A DNA stretch of 64,000 nt from Monomorium pharaonis (lineage: Eukaryota > Arthropoda > Insecta > Hymenoptera > Formicidae), in the NCBI RefSeq assembly GCF_013373865.1, contig NC_050475.1:16538358-16602357 (forward strand), in the 5' to 3' direction. This document shows positions 24,585 through 37,300 of this stretch, one piece after another (positions within the stretch are counted from its first letter, which is position 1; every line of letters starts with the position of its first letter). Both the position numbers and the translations under genes were made by a program. The notes beneath the pieces were generated by a model. That model was not told where the DNA came from. It worked only from the letters and a program-made list of their open reading frames with translations, and ran no database searches.

Positions 24585-26917
24585 ATATTCTCCGTTTAAT
24601 AATAATATTTTAAGATAAAAACATATTTACAGTTTAAAATAACATAATGTAAATTTTATATCTATTTCTCTCTTTTTCTGTGTCTTCCTCTTGTTATTTG
24701 AATATATTTCTATACTTTCGCAGTGCTTAATTATAAATCAATATGTAAATCTTGTTTTGTCACGCACATTAAAATAGGCGCGAGTTATTATAGGCTTAGT
24801 ATAACTCCTTTCCAAGTAGAAATGTCGCGTGTGACGTCCGTATTTTTCGCCGAGTTTTGTTTTTACCTTTCCGTGTCAACGTACATGATTTGTAATAGAG
24901 GAGTGTACAAAATTATTGTATAATACAATATGCGCATATGTTTACAGCAATAGTTAGTAGGTATAACGCTTCCGATTTTTTTCGGTAAATATTTTATTCA
25001 TTTAGTCTTAATGCCGTTGAATTATGTCATTGCGCAACCACATCGAACGAATTATAAAAGAACGAGTCACAAACGTGCACCGTATAGAGCATCTGCTCCG
25101 AATTCCAGGATACCCGAGTTTCATCCGGTCGATATTGAAAATATATCGCGAGATAAACATCACTGTTATATCATCTGAATTGCAAATGCAATTTGGAAGA
25201 GGCATCGCCTTTTTACCGCCGTATAGGTGCACGCCGATCGAACGCGTGAACATTTCGAGCACCTCGCCAACTTACTACGTTACGCTTTTCGTATTTCAAT
25301 ATCGAAATTCTGCTAGATTTTAAAATATTATTACACATTCCGGTGAATTCTTTTTTAGTCGTCAGACGTTTTCTCATGTAACTTGCAGATCCGATACGAA
25401 ATAAACAATTTAATACCCTAAAAATGAAATTAGATGTGCTTTGGGGAATAATGCAATGTCGATAAATGTCAGAGTTTCATAAATAAATCAATGTTAATTT
25501 TCTTATTGACGGTTTGAGATTTCAATTGCATTTGCGATCATTTCTTGTATTTTTGGAAACATTATTCGTTGCCAAAAAATATCCCTGAGGTTGGACGTTA
25601 CTTCTGAAAATTTATTTGCCTTTTGTAAATGTTGCTGCATTTATGGTAGTATCATATACTGTCTATATAGGTTATCGAATCTCTAATTTACAATGTGGTT
25701 TTGAAATATTTTGACTCATAATCAGTCTCAGCCCACCTCTCCTTTTAGTTGTCCGAATACAACCTTATCTTTATACGTCGTTCGGACGACTCGATGGCTT
25801 TTACACGTGTTCATCGTTTAAGCGTTTATAATGGAATGGTGTGTATGTGTTGCGTGTCGTCATAAAGTATTTGACTACTATAGGTCATAATGTGCTCGTT
25901 CTGAATGTTGTGTGTGTACGCTGGCCGGAGGGAAAACGAGCCTCGACCATCTTCTCCTAATACTAGAAAATACGATTCCGGGCCGTACGGCCACTGTAAA
26001 TCTCTATGATGAATCTACGCGCTTTTAGCATTTATCGTCGTGGAATTCACCCTCCGCGCGGGAATGCAGCCAGAGCGCATTGCTCCCGTAAGCACCGCCG
26101 AGCTTCGTTAAGCGGGCAATATGGGTTAACGGGCCGCGCTGCACTTGGACTAATAATAAGTTAATTGAAATTTAATCTTCGATGGTGTTCGTACAAAGAA
26201 TTTAATGCTTCCTGCTAATTCAAGCGCGATTACTCTTTAAAAAAGGAGAAATTAAAAATAAGTTGTATATTGGTTCAGAAGATTCGCTTCGTAAAGGTAA
26301 ATAAATAAAAAGGAAATCAGAAAATAGAGGATGAATTAAGGATTAAATAAGTTTTAAATAATAATTTAATATTAGATGTTCGCGTAAGACAAAATTGATC
26401 AAATATCAAGAAATTAGGAAATGTGCATGCATTAAAAAAAAAATAACTTGAATATGTGTCTCATTGAAAATCAATATTTTTTCACTATTCATTTTTGCAT
26501 TTTTCATTATTCGATATTTAGTCGATTGATCACAAAGTTTCGTCGTATAGATTATAACTGCACCATCACGACAGACGGTTAATATCGATTCAAAACGAAT
26601 AATAACGTGTGATGGAAATTCTCGAATAAAGATCGGATCCTGACCGACAAGAATATTAAAGATACTTCCGGAAATTTACTGCTGATAGATTCGGCCTGTG
26701 TCTAATCGAACGAAATCATGACTCGCTAATTAGGATCCCTAATCCGTTAATCACATTGGATTCTACGCTTTGTGGTCGCGTGATTCGACGGCGTACTCCA
26801 CTTCGTCGTTCTATGACGGCGTGGTCACCCAATGAACATGAACCGGGCCCCTCGCAACATAGTTACATTACACACATCGTCTCACATTATAGAACGTTGT
26901 GATGTCGAGCGAGCATA

Positions 26918-27407
26918 CAGGGTGATTCCAAATTATCACCTTCTTTATACATATATATACGATACTCCACATAACAATTTATGGATTGAATATTTGATGA
27001 AAGTCAATGCTTCTTGGTTTTTAGATACAATTTCAACGTACTGTCTGTCGAACGCATTTTATATATGCTTATATTTAATTGTGAATCTAAATCGATATCA
27101 TGATTTTCTGAAGAGGCGAATTAATACGGGACACCTTGACAAACTTGACATGATTCGGCAATCTATACTGCTAACTTTCAACATCAAATTACAGTTTTCT
27201 CAAGTATTAAATTAAGCGTTGAAAGGGTGGTCGAAAAATGGCTGAGACTAAAACGTTACTTATTCAAACATCCGGAGTCAGTTGAAACTCCCAATATGGC
27301 ACTTGAGTTTTCAATTTCGCTTCTGCTTTGCCCCTACAACGATCATTTTTCATTACTGGGACCTTATCTGTAGACGGGAGGAAGCACGATAACTCCGGGA
27401 CACCCTG
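26918..27407. mobile_element. CAGGGTG-terminated element with 4-base target duplication
   Basis: The left end CAGGGTGATTCCAAATTATC and the right end (read inverted) CAGGGTGTCCCGGAGTTATC form imperfect terminal repeats. CATA directly flanks both ends (26914-26917 and 27408-27411), as a 4-base target duplication would. An internal GGGACACCTTG at about 27129-27139 may be another end, so the structure could be composite. The chance ORF across it shows no transposase motif I recognise. Confidence 0.55.
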
Positions 27408-29151
27408 CATATGTACACGTGCGCGTTATATATAGGTACGGGGAAGATGCACAACGACGTGCTGCGGACGTACGGATCATCGTTGGCGTTGTACGCCTCG
27501 CCGCCGATCCCCCCCGGGAGGATTGGAATCGACTGGCTCTCTCGTATATCAATATCATTTTTCGGACAGAAAATCGATCGGACTGACGGCGCGGCAGCGG
27601 AGTTTCGCCAGTAAATCGTAGAATACGGTCTGCATAATACGAAACCGCACGTACGTGTGCCGACAAATTGCTTTTACATACCGGTGTTAACCGCGAGTTG
27701 CTTGGCGATATCCGTTTCCTCTTCCATCTCGCAAAAAGAGAGTCAGTTCACCGTGATTTCAGTAATACATTACGTTGCATTTTTCTCTTTATTTTTGGCA
27801 GGCAGGCATTCGCGTGTAAGTTAAAATACCGAATGACAGCCAATTTGTGTCAAAATCCAACCAGCAATTTCAATCTAGTGCAAAAACATCGTGTTTCCAA
27901 TAAAAATCGGATGCGGGTTTACAAACATTCGTTGTTTGAAGATACACAATTGCTCGACATGCGGTCGGTTATTTTAATCAGCTGCTGTCTAAATTGGCAA
28001 TTTCAGTTAGATTGGCAGTGTAAAACTTACAAATAGTGAATAGGAGGAGATAAACAGGATGTTCCATGATAAGTGCAATTGACAGAATGCGTTTGGAACG
28101 TTTTTTTTTTCCTTTTAATTGAAACCCACTTTTCCAATATCGATACCTACGTGTCAATCTTGATGTTTTTTAATATTAATCTTTTTGCACGAAGCACAGC
28201 TTGTCAGATCTCTTATTTTCTTAATTGATACAGCGCAACAAATATTGTCTTATTCTTTTTAGATGAAACTTAATTTAATTTTTTCTTTCTTCTCTTTTCT
28301 ATCCGAAGACTTTGTGTGCAGACGTACACACACACATACACACGTATCAATCACCACGTACGTTCCGAAATGCCGTCAGGTTGCGATGATCAAACCCACT
28401 CGAAGTACACACGACGTGTGCAAACGCGGAGCGGATGCAGCGCAATTAAAGTTCGCAGAGTAGCTAACCTGCTCGTTCGTTGTCGAATTGAAAGCTTTTT
28501 CGTTTGGCGATTCGAGCGTCGATTCCCTCACACTAGCTTCATTCGATAAATTAGTGGCGGTCAGCAGCGCCGTTACGTTGTTAAACTACTCCGCGTTTAC
28601 TTTGGATAAGTTTTAGTCGAAAAGAAAAATGCAAGTCGGAGGAGATAAAGAGAGATAGAAAGTGCAGGTATAGAAAATATAATATACGAGAGACGTGAAA
28701 ACAACGCGATTCATTGTCGCTGCAACGTTCGCTGCAGCTTGCAAGGTGCATCTCGTCGTACACTACTATTACCGTGAAGAAAGTCGTGACTTGGCTGTTT
28801 CTGATACTTCCTCGTTTGTCGTCGTCGATACGAGAGGCCGAGGTAAAACCCGTCGTCTACCTTTTCATCGGATATAATTGCCTTTTATCCCTTTCCGGTT
28901 GATCGATCGAACGTTCGTTCATTCGACTTCTGAAAAGATTCGAAATGAAACGCTGCTCTCTATCCATGTCCGAATATTCCGAACATCGATAACACTGACA
29001 TCGTTACTCCAACGATGTTTAATCCGTTGGAATCCAGCGTTCAAGGCCACCACTTGTTAAATTCTCAGCAGCTCTAAATCAGTCAAATGCATTTGTATTC
29101 ATTTAGTCATTTTATAGTGTTTCACATAAAGTAACTTTGCATATTTTATAT

Positions 29152-29156
<5 letters not shown>

Positions 29157-29190
<34 letters not shown>
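29157..29190. repeat. GT microsatellite
   Basis: About sixteen GT units after a TATA-rich stretch. Confidence 0.95.
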
Positions 29191-29191
<1 letters not shown>

Positions 29192-32100
29192 ATTTAAACT
29201 TAAATTCCAGAATATTTCTTTTCTGATACATGATTAAATTATATCTCAAATAGTTCGAAATATTGTATATATTATATTTGTGCAAACTACAAAAAATATA
29301 CTCTGTAAAGAGTATTTGGAAATAGATTTTCCAAATACGTCCAGTACAATGTAATTCTTTAGACAAAGGATTCAACGTTGTAATTCCAGGAGCGCAACTT
29401 TGAACACAATGAGCATTCCGTCACGATGCCGTTTCTCATTACAACTTATCTGCGAAGAGCGATGATGAAGTCGATTTACCAATCGATAGAATCGAATGCA
29501 GATTTGAAATATGATTATTCACAATGCTAAAGATCACGTATACATATTAATTTTTCCTGATTGAAAATATCGTTCTATATTACATTTAATTGTAAGAGTT
29601 ATACATAAGATAATTTGAAAAGTAGTTTTGAGTTAATTTTAATTGAACGGCTTTTATTATAGAATGGCGTTAAAAATTTCAGTTCTGTCATTGAGAATTG
29701 AAGATATTTGTGAAGCATTCTCTTTTTTTCTTGCTCTCTTTTTTTGCGAATATAAGCGCATTTTCACATCTTGCATTAAAAGAAGCCTTAGCTTGAGCTT
29801 GGTTCTCTCGTCTTGGGACCCAAGCCAACAGAATCACCTCGGAATCGAGAAGGGGTCGAACCCGTTATACGAAAAAGGATGGTAGAGTACATGGTGTAGG
29901 CGTCGATTCACTTCACTGTGTGTGTCCTTCGTCTTCCAATCCGGAGGGTCCGTTCTCCCTTGGACGTTAATAAAGTCTTCTGTCCTCCATCTCTCGTGCC
30001 GGTGAATTTCCATCCTTCGGGCTATTCTTCTTCGATTCGCCAGGGTTTCTCTCCGATTGACGCCTTCTCTTTCTCTCTTTCTTCTTCTCTTTTGTTTTCT
30101 ATCTTCCTTTCTCTTCCGTTTACTTACATCATGTCTATCTTTCTCACTTCCATGGCCATCCATTGCGATCATAGATCTACACCGCCGGCGGAGACGGTAT
30201 ACTCTGATCGTAATTACCCGTCGCTAGTGCACTCCCGGGGCCACTTCCTCTCCGGAGCCGATCCAACACTTTCACACCGAATCTTACCGTCGTGCGCTGC
30301 AATGCGAACGAAGCAAAAACACGAATAACTTCGACGCCTTGGGCACGTTAATATTGGAGCGTTTTGTAAAAGAAAATTGCAAAGAATAGATAATTATTTT
30401 TAATATATCTACTTAGAATAATCTTAATATTAATTTAATATATAGCTACATAATGTTGAAATCTGAACTTTTTCTGAATCATAGATCTTGCAAATTTTAT
30501 TAAAAAGAATGTTGGGCATTGACTTTTAAATTGTAAGCGATTGAACGTTAAATATTTATACTGAATTTTAAAAAATAACAATAGATAATGGAAGTCTAGT
30601 TATCAGTTAATTTTAGATAGGTTTTATTTAAAAGAATCGAAAGACAACTCGTTCTGTGTCCAATCTATCTCGCCATGCGGATTTGCAATGTTGGCTGACG
30701 TAAACTAGGTTACTCTGGTGCAATCTGATGTAATCTAGGATACTTCATTTTGTTCTGGCTTATTCAGTCTCAAAACTTGAGATCTGGTAAATAGTAGCCT
30801 CTAAACGTCATCTAATCTTCTTGGCTTACTTAGGTATTCTCAGTGCGATTGCACTAAAGATATATTTCAAGCGTATTGAGTTCGCATTGGCAAACAGACC
30901 GTATCAAGAAATAAACCTAGATATATTATTTAAAATTCAAACAATGTATGAAGCAACCATGAGAACACGAGGTCTTCATGCAAAAATTCTTATTTGAAAT
31001 TATCGTGGGGTCGCAGACTGAAAGTTAACTATGTAGGTTTACGATCTGATCGTCGATTGTTTTTCTTTTCGCATTTATAATTCAAGAAGGAATTTTTTTG
31101 TTCTTCAGAAATAACTCGAAAATAGCGTCTCTAGATCCGCGTTGCTATTTGTCCTGGGCTGACCCTAACGAGAAACGGACCCTCGCCAGAGCCCAAGAAA
31201 AAGGGAAAGGAAAAAAAAAAAAGAACAAAGCGCAAGAGCGAGGCGACGGGGGCTCTTTTACTCGCGGTCGTTATACTTCCTAGAACGTCCGCATCAAGGT
31301 ATGAGTAAGGAAAGCCGGTCGAAGGGTTCAAGGCTGCCCGTAAGGTTCAACGATCCATGTTGAGGGAGGTGTTTCGTTCGGAGAGTGAGAGCTCGAAAGA
31401 GTATCAGCTATTTACGAGAGGGTCTGTTATGGTTGCTTATGAAGTAACGTGTTATTATCGCCGATTTGCTGCATCACTCTGAGTCGTAAGCATACATGAA
31501 GTCTGTGTCATTGATATGATAAAAATGTATCGCATCCGTAAATCGAGATATCAACTCTTAATACAAGATATCCTATCTTGTCAGTGAAAACTTGGTTACA
31601 GTTTACAAATTGATAGTCACGGATGAAATGGATAACTTAGGAAATTAATGTTTTACAACTCGATAAGTAAATCAAAACTGAGAGTATTTTTTATAATATT
31701 CAAATGATTATCCAGATTAATCAGAATATATCAAAGATGCTTTATTTAATAAGAATGCTTCGCGATATCCTTGTTATGCTCACAGTAATCCGTTGTTGGA
31801 ACGCGAACATCTCTCAACCGACATTCTCATGCAGAATGAATGTAAAATTCCGCTCGTAGCTCCGGCAATCGACGCGAGTGCATATCCTGAGAGTGCCGAT
31901 TTGCGATACGAGAGAATTCCCAAGGATGGACGTACCTCTCGTCCTGAGTACCGCATGGTGTTCTCGGCTCCCCAAGTCCTTTCGATTCGTTTACGTGCCG
32001 CGCTGGGCGTTTACGTGAATCGGACTCAAGTTGAAGGAGGACAGCGCGGGAGACAGAGAAAACGACGGATGGAAGAAGCGAGGGAGGGGTAAAAGCGGTC

Positions 32101-33645
32101 GGCCAAGCAAGACCGGTCGAACAGGTTTCTCGGGTCGAGTAGGCGAAAGCCTCTACTCCGTTAGCCTCTTTCTTTACGCGCGGCTTTACGCTGCCTCGAG
32201 AGGTGCCCCGGACACCTCCGCCGCTTTGTAGCCGCAAACTCACTCCGAGATTTTGCCAAGGCACAACGCAAAACTATGCTTGTATATTAGCAGCGACGAT
32301 AGTCTAGCATTTTTTCCTACTTTTAAATCTAGGTTATAAGACAATTAGCAAGCACTCGAAAAATTGTTTAAGCATCACTTAGAATTATTTAATATTTAAA
32401 AGGTTTTTTAATCGTTCGGAATAATTTGACACCTTTTTTAAAACCGATAATAGTAATTATTTGATTAAATTTGAACTTTATATACACTATACATAATAAT
32501 TTGAAAAAATTAAGATAATTTATAATTTGATAAACGACATTGAGAATTGACAATTATTGACAATTTAAATCACAATCTGTAAATGTTAAGTTTGATAAAT
32601 ATGCGTGTATTGCCTCGTCACGTTTTTTTTTTAAATCAAAAATTTATAAATATTGATTCGAATGCTTATCTATTGGCTCGCATACATTATAAAAATATTT
32701 GATTTGCTAATACACGTTGCTTAAGATTATAACGAAAGCAACAGCCTTTCCTAATTAATGTTTTTTTCTAACGACTACATAGCATGAAAAATTGGAAATA
32801 ATACTTACGTAATGCAACTTTAGTCATTGTTATTTTTATGACAAAACGTGAATTTTATTCGTTCTGTTATTATCACTTTTATTAAAATTCATGCATATTT
32901 TACATTTAGATACATTGCTCTTTTTCTTCATAAATATTATAAAACGTTGTAAAAATAACAGTCAAATCGATTTTTCTTAAAAAAATTAATAATGATTAAT
33001 TTTAAAGTATTAAAAAATTAAAATTGTTCTGAATATATGTAGTTTTATATATTTTCGATGGCCATGAACATCTTTTTGGTACATTTTTCTGAAGAACGAT
33101 TTCGACGACGATAGTAACATTTCGAATACAATGTGCGCTTCATGATTCCCTTTCCGGTTCGCCGCGAGACGGAGATCCATCTTTTTCGGAGGATGCCAAA
33201 GTCGCTGTATATAAACGTTTCTTCTGGGCGATGGCACTGCCGACGGAAAAGGGGAATATCTTTCTTTTTTGACGGCCGTTGGCGAGCTGTCGGCTGAGAA
33301 GTCCGAGTATCTCCGTGCACCCGTTCGGCACCGTACACCCATGTCCGCCAATCAGACACACACCGATGAACGCGATCCTTGCCTGGCGGCAGAAGCGAGC
33401 CCAGAACACGCTACTAGACTCCCGGTGAACCCGGCGTTGTTCTTACTTACAAGGTGCTTTGAGCACGACGTGCACGAGAGCCAAGAGGCTTTTTTTCCCC
33501 TCTTTAACGTGGATACTTATGGTTTACCGGCCCGTGAGAGAACTCGGCCAAAAGCAATAGAGACATTGATTTTCGGCTCGAGTTGCCGCAGGGCAAGAAG
33601 CGATCGTTATGCGAACCGCCAAGAAATAATTACAACGTAATTTTA

Positions 33646-33691
33646 AGAGAGAGAGAAAGAGAAAGAGAGAGAGAGAGAGGGAGATAGAGAG
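33646..33691. repeat. GA microsatellite
   Basis: Interrupted GA repeat just after a moderate-GC island. Confidence 0.9.
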
Positions 33692-34244
33692 TACGATTGC
33701 AACTTGGACTGAATAAACATTTCTTCACTCGAAATCGTGTAGGATGGAAAGTCTCGTCTGCAATTTTATCATATCATTCCTGTGAAAATTGTGCAAATAT
33801 TTGTTACGACTAAGAAATGCGAGTATTAATTACGGTTTGTAATTACAGCCGCGTAAGAAAATTTTTTTGATAAAAAACCGTGAAGTAGATTTCTGACGCG
33901 AATCGAGAAGCTGCTCTTACCGCGGCCATTGAAATTAGCAACTTTTGGTGTTGAAAAAGCATGTTTCAGTTTGCAGTGGACACTAATGTGGCATGAAGTC
34001 GCAGCGAATGGCATACATAAGACTGTAAGTGAAAATACTGTTACCGCGGGATTTTTGCGTTTACTGCATTCAAAGTAAAACATCGTGGAAAAACTCTCTA
34101 ATGGAAAGAAATAGCATGTGACTAGCAGAATACGATGCGAAACGTGAATTTGATTATTTTTTATTTAAAAATCAAAAAAGGGAAATTTTGTAATGTAAAA
34201 TACTTTGTAGTTTTTTGGTGACAGTAAATATCTTGGCGATATTT

Positions 34245-34246
<2 letters not shown>

Positions 34247-34300
<54 letters not shown>
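34247..34300. repeat. CT microsatellite
   Basis: About 27 nearly perfect TC units with one TTT interruption. Confidence 0.95.
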
Positions 34301-34301
<1 letters not shown>

Positions 34302-37300
34302 ACACTGAGAGAGAAATGTTTTTATTTCCGTCTGCTCTGTGAGTTTTTTCGCGTTTAAATTTTAAACTTGATATTTAGTTTAACGAGTATCTCGTCGAGC
34401 TCTCTCTATATTTTGCTTTATACTTGGCAGAATCAGACTTTTGTCTTTCGATCCTGTTTTTTTTTTCTTTTTCTTTTGATAACACATTTAGATCTTATTG
34501 GCGCGCATACCGTTTGCGGTAAAAGTCGATCGTTAGAGCAATACAAATTGACATCGGTTCTATCCGAGTGTTGCTTATAATTTGCGCACAGAGTATATAT
34601 TGAAGCGAAAGGATGTATATAATAATAGTAATTTTCTCATGGAGCTATTTTATCGGCGCGAAGTGGCGTATTAAAATTCCCTACGAGTGAGGTACGTTCG
34701 TTTATACAAACCGGTATAATTTTCCACGACGCCGCGTAATTCTCATTAACGCAGAAATCCGCTTAGATAAATATCTGCGCTTTTCTCCGCCGTGTTTCTC
34801 TACGAAGTCGTTCGTTGTGCAGTTTGCGAACCAAATGTAGCGTACCGTCGAAATACGCATCTCGACTCACTCGAGATGTACAACGTCGGTAAATCGGCGA
34901 CTGAGGCAAAAGCAGTATGCTGTGAAATATCGATTTCGTCACGATTTGCATCTTACGCAGTAACGCAGGGTAAATGTGAAACGACGAAATAAGTCGAGCA
35001 TCCGTTAAGCCCTTTAGAAATACACAGAAAGCTCGATTTAACTCCAGTTTAGTATACCATGAACGAATAAAGTTGCGTCTGGTTTATAATAATTATCAAC
35101 GTTACAATGACTTTCATTTCTGCTACACTAAAAAGTTTTGGTGCAAACTGTTGTTGTCGTAGCAAAGCTATTTCGACTACGTTAAATCGCAACGGGCGCG
35201 ATAATGTTCTTAGTAATTACTTGAATGCTTCAGGCGTATTTTCAAGATTATCGCGAATGTTAATGCGAAGAGAATAATAATACTCGACGGCTGGATATGG
35301 ATATTAGATCTCATCGTGGGAAGACTGCACCCCGCGTTCGGTCGGTATAATTGTTCCCCGAAAAGTATTTTGCAACTTCTCGCGATCGGGGGATAATGTA
35401 TCATTTGTACTATTCGCATTTTGCAATCTCGGAAAGATAACTTCGAGCGTAATGTCTCCCCGTATTATCTGTACCGTGCTCGAAGCGAGCCAACACGGCG
35501 CAGCCGTGTCTTAGCGAACTTAAATCACGACGATGCGAGGCATTCACTCGCGAACTTTAAATTACTTTTACGCATCCATTTTTCCGCTGGCGAGCGGGAG
35601 AGATGTCTGACTACAGCGCGCAGTCGGGAAATATGGAAATATTGCTTGCAGCAAGATAGTGTCGAAGCGATAACGCCCGTGCCAACTGAAATTTCCTTTC
35701 CCGTGGGCCACGTACATCCGTACTATAAGATATGAATCTGTCATTTGAGGAATGTGAAATAAGATATTTAATTTTTGGAAAATGTTGAAAATTTTCTCAT
35801 TAATCAAATCTACACACTCATTAGAAGAGAAATTGAAAGATGTGTAAGAAATATTTTTTATTAACTTAAAATCTTAAATTTATCCTATTTTTTTTTTATA
35901 AAATATTGTTTGGTGGCACAGCTGTAACTCTACTAATTTTATGAAATGCATTTGAAAACATATGCTTACATCCCCTTTCTGCAGCGACCGTGTCACTTCC
36001 TACTTTATCTTTTTATCGGTTTTAGATATCTGAATATTTTAATAATTCTAAAATGGGGCAGCAGCTGCGAGAAAATAATTTCTATTTAGTGACATTTGTT
36101 ATTACTAGGTTTTAAATAGGTTCTTATGTAGAACTTTAAATGTACGACAATTTTAACGTATTCGTCATACAACCACAAATAGCCGGAATGTATCTCTGCG
36201 TCACTTCATGGATGCATGTACTTCCTTTCGTGACACATGCTTTAACACGACAGACAGACGGCATTCGTGGTCGCGAGGCGCCGCAGAGGCACCCAACCAA
36301 TTTGACAGCAATCGTCATTTGTATTACTCGCACGTTCTCACGATTTCTGACTGACAAATTCTGCAGTCGAGCTCGCGATCGCCGGTTTCCGAATTGACGT
36401 TAGCAGTCGATAGACAGATGGCGGAAACTCGCTCACGAGCGACCGATCACTTCGACGTCCACCATCACCGTGACGTTTACTTCGTCTAATCTTTCACGTG
36501 GCCTCCTTGCATGCAAATGAATTATGCATTACGTCGATGTCTCGTCAAGGTCCGATGTCGTAAGAATCGCGGGAAACTCAATGAATACATTTCAAGTTGG
36601 ATCCGCGTGAAAGGAATATTTTTTTGTGACAAATTCAATAAATTCGTTTACTTTTTCAAATACGTAGTAACATATATATATAAAAACTAAATATATTATA
36701 TTATAATACATATAAAATAAATAAATGGTTAATGATTATTATTAATAAATCAAACAGTTTAAATTTTAATTATTAGTATATTAATAAGCAGTAGTACTTA
36801 ATTATTAGTAATTAATATAATAGTATTTGACAAATTAATATTTATATGTGTTGCCGTTTTGTCTCTATCTCTTTCTCTCTTTCTCGGAAACTTATGCATT
36901 GACAATAATACTACAATATTTTAAGCAAATAATATATTAATATTTTTACTATGGAAATCTGAGAGCTCGAATTTTTTAAATTTATTTAATTTTTTGCGAT
37001 GATGAATAATGTTTGCCATATTTGATATGAAGCTATATAATAGAATGAATAATGCAGCTAGTGAACAAAAAGGGAATGAAAAATTGGGAGTAGGAGTTTG
37101 GGAAAAATTCGCATTGAATTTGCCTCGAATATGCAGACTGATAACGATTATATATATTTATTGTAAAATGACGATTTATATTATCCAAAAATATTTATCG
37201 GATGCTACATCGACCGAATTATATTGGATATTTCATATTGGTCAATAACTACTATTAAATGTTTGTTAATTATAGTTACAAATTATTACCAATTAAAAGA

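Larger units (their letters stand above)
13592..26917 (+). other. Intron 1 of the plus-strand gene, 5' part
   Basis: CpG-rich and G-run-rich to about 15.1 kb, then AT-rich with scattered moderate-GC islands (for example 22.6-22.9, 23.4-23.8, 25.0-25.3 and 25.7-26.2 kb). It holds microsatellites and small palindromes listed separately. No supported exon or RNA gene. Confidence 0.5.

Noticed and set aside
26832..27215. 127-codon ORF overlapping the CAGGGTG element
   Set aside because: It starts outside the element, shows no transposase catalytic motif I can recognise, and does not span to the other end.
29834..30172. Arg/Lys/Glu-rich minus-strand ORF
   Set aside because: Low-complexity purine-rich translation opposite a CT-rich tract; no domain.
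31827..32264. 145-codon minus-strand ORF
   Set aside because: It overlaps an equally open plus-strand ORF in a GC-rich island. There is no recognisable domain, and composition gives no preference for either strand.
33269..33640. 123-codon plus-strand ORF
   Set aside because: Composition is tolerable, but three minus-strand ORFs overlap it and there are no splice or promoter signals; treated as a chance opening in a GC island.
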